Shown: positions 22,258-27,521 of the stretch, in pieces
How positions within the stretch are numbered: the first letter of the stretch is position 1
How the letters are laid out: every line of letters begins with the position of its first letter
Assembly (NCBI GenBank): GCA_035566895.1
Contig: DATMQA010000005.1
Location: forward strand, 1-27,521
Direction: 5' to 3'
Length of the DNA stretch: 27,521 nucleotides
Source: DATMQA01 sp035566895
GTDB taxonomy: Bacteria; Verrucomicrobiota; Verrucomicrobiia; Limisphaerales; UBA8199
The notes under the pieces: generated by a model
What the model was told of the DNA's origin: nothing
Databases searched by the model: none
Seen by the model: the letters and a program-made list of their open reading frames with translations, nothing else
Program-made: the position numbers and the translations under genes

Positions 22258-22270
22258 GTTCGCCGGTTCT

Positions 22271-22346
22271 GGTGGTCGTAGCTCAATGGTAGAGCCCCAG
22301 ATTGTGGTTCTGGATGTTGCGGGTTCGAGTCCCGTCGGCCACCCCA
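22271..22346 (+). tRNA. tRNA-His (GTG anticodon), CCA encoded
   Basis: Full cloverleaf: 8-bp acceptor stem with the extra G(-1) at 22271 pairing the C73 discriminator at 22343, the hallmark of tRNA-His; D arm GCTC..GAGC; anticodon arm CCAGA-TTGTGGT-TCTGG with anticodon GTG; T arm CGGGTTCGAGTCCCG; encoded CCA at 22344-22346. The antisense strand gives the well-known false peptide DGTRTRNIQNHNLGLYH. Confidence 0.96.
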
Positions 22347-22656
22347 CCCAAGAACCAAGGATGGAGCGAGCGAGCTGTGACTGAACCATTGAGTTTGGCC
22401 GTTTCCGGCCACATTTGCGTTAATTTCCCCACGGCCAAAACATGCGTTTTGGCGAAGAATGCGTGCAGCTTCACGGGAGAATGAATCAGTTGGAACCTGC
22501 CCAGAATTCGACGACTCAGCAGCCCGGCTGGCAATTGAGGATCAGAGACGCTAGCCACTAGGCCATCTTCAACCAAGGGCACGAAGCAGGCGCGATGGAT
22601 CGAGTGCTTTTCGCGGAGGGCGTGGAGGTCGCCGGCGGAATCACAGATTCGCGCTT
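22347..22656. other. Region between tRNA-His and the TniQ-like remnant
   Basis: No supportable gene. A minus-strand frame (22283-22666) is open, but runs through the tRNA and has no recognisable motif. No copy of the tRNA 3' end, as an attachment site would leave, was noticed downstream within this window. Confidence 0.4.
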
Positions 22657-23316
22657 TCATGAGCACGGCGCTGGCGATTCCTGCAACACGGCCTGCATCT
22701 CATCTTCGGACTCCCTCCGAAGCCGCTTGAACTCACAACGCACCATCTTGTCCTGCGCTGATACTCCTGGCGGAAGAACCTTGCAGAGCTGGTTGTAACT
22801 CAGCGTTCGCCCCTCCGTGAGCAGTTGGTTCACTGCAGATTCGACAAGGATCCTGGTGAAGTTCTCGCGGTTCCGCCTGTTTTCGGTTTGAAGCACCCGG
22901 AAGCGGGACATGACTTGTTGTGCAAGGTCAGGAAACATTCGCTTCGCCACTGTCTGGTCGACCCCGAGCTGTTTGCACGCTGCCTTGAAGGAAGGCGGGG
23001 GATACTCGCTGGCTTGAATCGATGCTATCAGATGTCCTCGCACAATCGCCGGCGAGTGCCGCTGCAACGCGGGTTGGATCTGTTCCGCCAAAGCCGGTGG
23101 GATCGAGCGCGAGCACTGCAGTTGTGCCGGGCAGACTTTATGGAGGATCCAGTCGCTCGCATCACCGCCGAAGCAATACGCCAATCTGAGCAGCGATAGG
23201 GGAGAGGGCCTCTGCTTTCCAGAGCTCCATTCGACCACTGTGGTTCGATGAACTTTGAGAACACGAGCAGGTGCAGAAGTGTTGCCGTTGAAGTGATGTT
23301 TGACCAAGTCGCGCAC
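22657..23316 (-). pseudogene. TniQ/TnsD-like C-terminal remnant
   Basis: 219 aa from GTG 23316; the frame is open back to 23364 without a better start. It looks like the C-terminal helical array of TniQ/TnsD target-selector proteins: a first HTH LVKHHFNGNTSAPARVLKVH with RTTVVEWSSGKQRPSPLSLL and RLAYCFGG, a second (SFKAACKQLGVDQTVAKRMF), and a last unit (AVNQLLTEGRTLSYNQLCKV). The N-terminal zinc-finger TniQ core is missing. The homology-like sequence starts close to the SDR remnant, so the gene is cut at that junction. No TnsA/B/C genes are in the window. An alternative reading is a stand-alone HTH regulator. Confidence 0.45.
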
Positions 23317-23364
23317 ATTTGATGGAGAAACTGGCTGGAGCTTTGCAATTCCGGGGCTTAGCGT

Positions 23365-23654
23365 TCAGATGCGACTACCCGCGCGGTTGACCAGAATGTC
23401 GATCGGAACGGTTCGAATCAGGAGTTCGCCGACAGCGTCTCAATGGCTTTCAAATCGGTCACGTCCACGCAAAGTGTTTTGGCATTTTCACCGACGACCT
23501 GGCGCGCGACTTCGAGTTTCTTTGAATCCATATCGCAAAGCACGAGCTTGACGCCGAGGCCATGAAGCTTTTTGGCGATGGCGAGTCCGATGCCGGAGGC
23601 GCCACCGGTGACAAGGGCTTGCTGCTTTTCCAGTTTTTCTTCAAGGCGTTGCGA
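23365..23654 (-). pseudogene. Frameshifted, truncated SDR dehydrogenase
   Basis: The frame from 23654 reads SQRLEEKLEKQQALVTGGAS, then GIGLAIAKKLHGLGVKLVLCD and ENAKTLCVDVTDLKAIETLS before a TGA at 23418. A shifted frame then gives VGELLIRTVPIDILVNRAGS, the NAG strand of SDRs, up to a TGA at 23365. No ATG precedes it: an in-frame TAA sits where the start would be. Only the first 100 residues of a roughly 250-aa protein remain, without the catalytic YxxxK. It follows the sugar-acid operon and was probably its last gene, such as a 2-keto-3-deoxy-sugar-acid dehydrogenase, before the disruption. Confidence 0.75.
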
Positions 23655-23661
23655 TTAAATA

Positions 23662-24522
23662 TCAGCGGAAAATTTTCTTTGCGGCGGCGGCCAGATGCGC
23701 GCCCAGCTGGATGGTTTCGGAGAGTACGTCCACCTCGTTACAATGTTCCCAGTCAATCCACACATACTCCAGCGCGAGCCAGCCGTTGAATCGGTATTTA
23801 TCCAACACCTTTAACGCACGGCTGAAATCAATCGCGTTTTGCTTGAGGCTACATTGCAATCGGCCTTTACGGGCGCAGCGGGCGTGGAAATGTGTGGCGC
23901 GGGCGGCGAGCGGTTCGACGCGCGAATCCGGAATGCCTGCGCGGGTGAAATGGGCGTAATCAAGGGTGAAGCCGAGGCCCGGCGCTAAAGCCGCCAGTCG
24001 CAGGGCGCGTTCCGGCGTATCGGTGATGGAACCGAGATGCGGCTCAATCGCCACCGTCAGTTTCATGGCGGCGGCGTGTTCAACGCGCCACAACAACTCG
24101 CCGGCGGCGCGGGCCAGCGACTCGGCGCGCGATTCAGTTTTGAAAACCACACCCGGCAAAATTGTGATGTGTTTTGATCCAGCGGCGGCGGCGTAATCCA
24201 GTGTCCTTAAAAATTGCTGCCTGACAAATTTTCGACGCGCCCCGTCGGGATGGTTCACGGCTAAGTCCACAAAGTTTTCATGGAGCTGCAGAAAAACATC
24301 CGCCGCAACGAGACCCTCCCGTGCTAACCGGCGGCAAAGAGCGGCGCCGCTCCGGCTGGGATGGCGCAATTGTGCTTCGGGACGCAAATGGCTTCGACCC
24401 GCGAATAAACCGATGTCCGCTCCGGGGCACCCGACCAACGCGATCACTTTCAGCGCGGCGTCGTGTGGCAGCAGCGGAAAACTGAAATCGGCGCAGCTAA
24501 GTTTGAGTTTCATCGTCTTCAA
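23662..24522 (-). CDS. Sugar phosphate isomerase/epimerase (xylose isomerase-like TIM barrel)
   Basis: 286 aa. AP-endonuclease-2/xylose-isomerase-like barrel: LSCADFSFPLLPHDAALKVI at the start, FVRQQFLRTLDYAAAAGSKH in the middle. Likely metal ligands: Glu in TVAIEPHLGS, Asp in FTLDYAHF, His in ATHFHARCA, Glu in LALEYVWIDW. Catalyses isomerisation or epimerisation of a keto or aldo sugar (acid); the substrate is unknown. An internal start MKLKLS (second Met, 3 codons on) is possible. The ATG overlaps the stop of the solute-binding-like gene by 4 bases, part of the sugar-acid operon. Confidence 0.87.
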   Translation of the reverse strand: MKTMKLKLSCADFSFPLLPHDAALKVIALVGCPGADIGLFAGRSHLRPEAQLRHPSRSGAALCRRLAREGLVAADVFLQLHENFVDLAVNHPDGARRKFVRQQFLRTLDYAAAAGSKHITILPGVVFKTESRAESLARAAGELLWRVEHAAAMKLTVAIEPHLGSITDTPERALRLAALAPGLGFTLDYAHFTRAGIPDSRVEPLAARATHFHARCARKGRLQCSLKQNAIDFSRALKVLDKYRFNGWLALEYVWIDWEHCNEVDVLSETIQLGAHLAAAAKKIFR

Positions 24523-25697
24523 TTAGCGTTAAAGGACGGCGAACCGGCTTGTCGTGATTCGCGGTAGAGCGCGTCCAGTTTTTCCAGCACCGGTTCGGCA
24601 TCGCGCCCGTCGCGAAGGGTTTCCTGCAATGCTTTGCCCCCACAGGTTTGCAATGGCACATAACCGCTGTAACGCGGACGGATGAACGCTTCTTCCTGTG
24701 TGGTTCGCGTGCCGCTGAAAAACCCCCCGCACAACACATCGATCGAGGGATCATTCCATGCGGCGCGGTGCGAAGGTTGTCCGCCCGCGTTCGCGTATAG
24801 TGTTCTTTGGGTTATGCCGCCGGCGACGAAACATGCATAGTCGAGCGTGGTTTCCATGTTATTGCACTTCGTGGTGAGCGCGATGCCGGTTCCTCCAAGC
24901 GCACTGCGCAATCGCGCAGCATTTGGCTCCAGGGAAATCAGATTGCCGAAGCGCAGGCGGTGGCGAGCAAAGCCGTCGCGGGCGTAATTGTTGTACGTGT
25001 AGGCAAACGCATTCCACGCGAAATCGTCGGTGGCGGCCATGCGCTCGGCGATTTGAATCGGATTCCAATCAAAAATGGCCCGCGGCATCGGCTCGGTGAG
25101 TTCGCGCAGCAAGTTCAGGGCGGTGCGGGTTGCATGGCGCGGAGCGATCTGATCGGGAGCGGTACAAGGGTTCGACCCGAGGGCCTTCAGCAACATCAGA
25201 AAGTGTAGAAAGAGGTCGGCGTTGAAGGCGGGGAGCACGGCGATTCTGCGACGGGCGAGGGCGATAGCCTCGGCCCAGGTTGCCGGCACGGGCAACCCGG
25301 CCCGTTCCATGAGATCGCACCGCCAGCTTGGCGCGGGCGCGGCGGCGTCAATTGGCAACGCCAGCAATCGGCCCGCATAACAGTAACTTTCGAAGGTCGC
25401 GCCGATGGAATTCTGCGCGTATTCATTGAGCGCGGCCGGAGACAGAAGCGGCTTCAGGTCGTGAACAAGATTTCTTTCGAAGGCGAATCCCGCCCAGGGA
25501 TGGTCAATCACGATTAAGTCAAATTTGTGCGCAAGCTGATCGAGCGGCATGTGGCCGAACTCGTCCAGGGCGCGTTTTTCCCAACGGATGCGAATGCCGG
25601 GGTGGGTTTCCTCGTAGCGCTGGGCAGTTGCGAGCAACGGTGGAAAGGCGCGACTGTGGTCCCAGGCGATGCCAGTGAGCAGAACCGACTGGCTCAT
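24519..25697 (-). CDS. Solute-binding-protein-like protein without signal peptide
   Basis: 392 aa. Fold and motifs resemble the ABC sugar-binding family 1: HSRAFPPLLATAQRYEETHP, FDLIVIDHPWAGFAFERNLV with HDLKPLLSP, YAGRLLALPIDAAAPAPSWR, and PATWAEAIALARR. Unlike normal binding proteins it starts MSQSVLLTGIAWDHSR, directly at the first strand, with no signal peptide or lipobox. The gene has 4-base overlaps with both neighbours (24519-24522 and 25694-25697), which leaves no room for a longer N-terminus. So it probably acts in the cytoplasm as a sugar-acid sensor or carrier for the pathway. No ABC permease genes are linked. Confidence 0.8.
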   Translation of the reverse strand: MSQSVLLTGIAWDHSRAFPPLLATAQRYEETHPGIRIRWEKRALDEFGHMPLDQLAHKFDLIVIDHPWAGFAFERNLVHDLKPLLSPAALNEYAQNSIGATFESYCYAGRLLALPIDAAAPAPSWRCDLMERAGLPVPATWAEAIALARRRIAVLPAFNADLFLHFLMLLKALGSNPCTAPDQIAPRHATRTALNLLRELTEPMPRAIFDWNPIQIAERMAATDDFAWNAFAYTYNNYARDGFARHRLRFGNLISLEPNAARLRSALGGTGIALTTKCNNMETTLDYACFVAGGITQRTLYANAGGQPSHRAAWNDPSIDVLCGGFFSGTRTTQEEAFIRPRYSGYVPLQTCGGKALQETLRDGRDAEPVLEKLDALYRESRQAGSPSFNAN

Positions 25698-26812
25698 GCG
25701 TTCTCACGAGCCGCGGCAGGTTTGAGCCGGCCTGCTTTTCCGTCGTGGGGGCATTTCACCCCGCGAACTTGTTCACAGCGATTGGTCTCCGCGGATTCAC
25801 AAGCGGCTTCGATGATCTCCATTGAGGCGAGGCCAAGTGCGCCGGGCGAGCCGTTTGGCGTCCTTCCCAAAATCGTGTCCACCAAATTCAGCGCGGGAGA
25901 TTGGCTTGGGTAGATTTCCTTTTCCGCGAGCGGTTTAAACTCGGTGCGTTTGTCAGCGAAATCAATGAGCGTCATGCGCCCGCGCCAGAGTTCGAGCAGT
26001 AAAATGGCCTTGTCGCCGAAAACGCGGACTTCGTAGTTGCGCTCGCACAGCGGTGTGGCGGCGGTGCTGGCGATGGTGACCAGGGCGCCGTTTTCAAGGG
26101 TTATGGTGAGGGCGTTGTAAATGTCGTTTGGCGAACCGTCGCGGTCGAAACGCGCGTAAACTTCCGCCGGGCGCTGGCCGGTCAGGAAGGTGAGATAGGC
26201 GGCGGCGTGTGAGACCTGGCAGAAGATTTGTCCACCGCCGGCAATGGCGGGGTCGTTGTAGGAACCTTCGCGGGGTTGGATATAGACGTTATCCAGGTTG
26301 TGAGTGGGGGAGGTATTGACGCCACGCAGGAGCTTGTCGATCGGATTGGTCATCAGCACGGAAATCATCTTCACACGGCCGAGCGCGCCGGAATGAATGA
26401 GCCGCCGCGCTTCGATGCCGTGAGCAGTAAAATGCCACGGGCAACTGACGAGCAGATGGAGTTTTTCCTGGGCGGCAATTTCGACCAGTTCGCGCGCCTC
26501 GGCGACGGTGAAGGTCATCGGTTTTTCGACCAGGACATGCAGGCCGCGTTCGAGCGCGGCCTTGGCCTGGGCATAATGAACGTTCGGAGTCGAGGAAACG
26601 ATGACGGCGTCGAGGTCCTTGAGCGCAAGAATCTCTTCAAGGCTGGTGCAGGCGTATTTCGCGCCGAAATCGCGTGCGATTTTGTGCGCCTTTGCCTTTT
26701 CGCGGCTTTGTACGGCAACGAGTTCCGCGGCCGGGTGCGATTTGAGCGCAGGGATGTGGGCGGACGTGGCCCACCAACCCGCTCCAATTACTCCGACACG
26801 CACTTTCTTCAT
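25694..26812 (-). CDS. Gfo/Idh/MocA family oxidoreductase
   Basis: 372 aa. N-terminal Rossmann motif VGVIGAGWWATSAHIPAL (residues 6-23), EKP motif in HVLVEKPMTF, then a C-terminal alpha/beta domain with CPWHFTAHGIEARRLIHSG and GGGQIFCQVSHAAAYLTFLT (the His of the usual catalytic set). NAD(P)-dependent oxidation or reduction of a sugar or sugar acid. It begins 3 bases after the dehydratase stop and overlaps the next gene by 4 bases. The C-terminal 40 residues are basic and weakly conserved looking. Confidence 0.92.
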   Translation of the reverse strand: MKKVRVGVIGAGWWATSAHIPALKSHPAAELVAVQSREKAKAHKIARDFGAKYACTSLEEILALKDLDAVIVSSTPNVHYAQAKAALERGLHVLVEKPMTFTVAEARELVEIAAQEKLHLLVSCPWHFTAHGIEARRLIHSGALGRVKMISVLMTNPIDKLLRGVNTSPTHNLDNVYIQPREGSYNDPAIAGGGQIFCQVSHAAAYLTFLTGQRPAEVYARFDRDGSPNDIYNALTITLENGALVTIASTAATPLCERNYEVRVFGDKAILLLELWRGRMTLIDFADKRTEFKPLAEKEIYPSQSPALNLVDTILGRTPNGSPGALGLASMEIIEAACESAETNRCEQVRGVKCPHDGKAGRLKPAAARENA

Positions 26813-26815
26813 GGC

Positions 26816-27521
26816 TTATCCTTTGAATGGCACAAGCAAATCGCGTTTCAATTCGACCCCAAATCCGGGTTTGCCGGGATTCAGTGAAACTTTGCCATTT
26901 ACCGGCAGCGGCTCGCCCTCCAGCACGCTGAATATCGGCTGGATGTCCATTCCTTTGCCGACGGAGAGATATTCCGCGTAGGGCGAATTGGTGTTGGCCA
27001 TCACAAAATGGTAGTTATAGACCGACGAGCCGTGCGGGATGACAGGCATGTCGTAGGGCTTGGCCATGGCGGCAATCCAGCGCGTAGGGGTGTAGCCGCC
27101 GCACCATTGCATCTCCGGCTGGATGATGTCGGTAGCGTGATGGTGAATGATATCATGAAAGGCCTTGTAATGGAATTCGAGGTTGCCGGTCGCCAAGAGA
27201 ATCGGCGCAATGCGAGCGCGCAGAATGCGGTTGCTCTCGGTGGCCGAGCCGTTTTGCAGCGGGTCTTCAAACCATTTCACGTCGTAATCGCGGACACGCT
27301 CGGCAACGCGCGTGGCGAATTCGATGTCCCATGAAAGATAGCAATCAATCATGATCTCCATCTCATCGCCGAGTTCCTTGCGCAGTTTGGCGATGAGCTT
27401 TTCCATTTTTTTAATGCCATCGCGCCCGCTCTCGACGCCCCATGGCGCGGCAATTTTCACACCGAGAAATCCGCGGTCGCGCCAGGCGGCCACATAGTCG
27501 GGGTGAATGGTGACGTAGCAG
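26816..27521 (-). CDS. Enolase-superfamily sugar-acid dehydratase, L-rhamnonate dehydratase-like (5' end outside window)
   Basis: 235 codons in the window, open to the right edge (CYVTIHPDYVAAWRDRGFLG). Enolase-superfamily metal ligands: D in EIMIDCYLSW, E in WFEDPLQ, E in GNLEFHYKAF. The catalytic His is in PVIPHGSSVYNYHF. The ending (LEGEPLPVNGKVSLNPGKPG) and PHGSSVYNYHFVMANTNSPY closely follow the RhmD pattern, so an L-rhamnonate or similar 6-deoxy acid is the likely substrate, dehydrated to the 2-keto-3-deoxy acid. First visible gene of the operon. Confidence 0.88.
   Translation of the reverse strand, partial: CYVTIHPDYVAAWRDRGFLGVKIAAPWGVESGRDGIKKMEKLIAKLRKELGDEMEIMIDCYLSWDIEFATRVAERVRDYDVKWFEDPLQNGSATESNRILRARIAPILLATGNLEFHYKAFHDIIHHHATDIIQPEMQWCGGYTPTRWIAAMAKPYDMPVIPHGSSVYNYHFVMANTNSPYAEYLSVGKGMDIQPIFSVLEGEPLPVNGKVSLNPGKPGFGVELKRDLLVPFKG

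Noticed and set aside
22283..22666. 127-aa minus-strand frame across tRNA-His ending DGTRTRNIQNHNLGLYH
   Set aside because: This tail is the classic false peptide translated from the antisense of a tRNA-His gene; the rest has no recognisable motif.
22271..23316. A complete Tn7-like or CRISPR-associated transposon at tRNA-His
   Set aside because: Only a TniQ-like tail is present; no tnsA/B/C, cas genes, terminal repeats or duplicated tRNA end were found in the window.

Overview
This window most likely comes from a Verrucomicrobiota genome of the Pedosphaera/Limisphaerales kind. The inference rests on gene style, not on a marker gene: large secreted beta-helix, Kelch/FN3 and carboxypeptidase-regulatory-like proteins that end in a shared ...FYR C-terminus; an RpoA-CTD-like plus sigma-region-4 gene typical of that phylum; small GGLKGGKARA-type proteins; and GC-rich genes separated by phrase-like intergenic repeats. 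The strain cannot be named.

Layout. 1-3.4 kb is an accessory, partly decayed segment: the N-terminus of an SDR gene running off the left edge, a frameshifted HhH/sigma-like gene with a possibly chimeric tail, a VapBC-type antitoxin/PIN pair with a palindromic operator, two overlooked small genes (58 and 52 aa) separated by a near-perfect operator-like palindrome, and the C-terminal stump of a DUF2075 helicase. 3.4-4.8 kb has a NYN-domain nuclease gene whose leader is a series of inverted repeats ending in a terminator-like hairpin at the start codon, then two further long inverted repeats. 4.7-11.9 kb is a secreted-protein region: a secreted-protein fragment, a beta-helix protein, a Kelch/FN3 protein and a carboxypeptidase-regulatory-like protein. 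It is interrupted by a complete but non-autonomous IS1595-family mini-element (420 bp, perfect terminal repeats, 8-bp target duplication) and by a roughly 1-kb hub of short repeats.

12-18.3 kb: a Xer recombinase downstream of a two-gene nucleotidyltransferase toxin-antitoxin-like pair, purC, a secreted aldose 1-epimerase, and a GH20 hexosaminidase split by a one-base shift in a six-G run. 18.3-22.2 kb: a four-gene efflux operon (TetR regulator, HlyD-type adaptor, ABC ATPase, ABC-2 permease) with a promoter and operator visible in front of the regulator. 22.27 kb: tRNA-His with its own promoter, followed by a TniQ/TnsD-like remnant and a frameshifted SDR remnant. 23.6-27.5 kb: a tightly overlapping sugar-acid operon (RhmD-like dehydratase running off the right edge, Gfo/Idh/MocA oxidoreductase, a solute-binding-protein-like protein with no signal peptide, and a xylose-isomerase-like TIM barrel).

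Functionally the window joins carbohydrate handling (GH20, GalM, sugar-acid operon) and surface proteins with one drug/toxin efflux operon and several remnants of mobile or defence DNA. No complete new defence system is present. The best candidates for undescribed biology are the shared C-terminal domain of the secreted proteins, the structured leader of the NYN gene, the small-gene pair with its palindrome, and the mini-IS that still encodes only a transposase DNA-binding domain.
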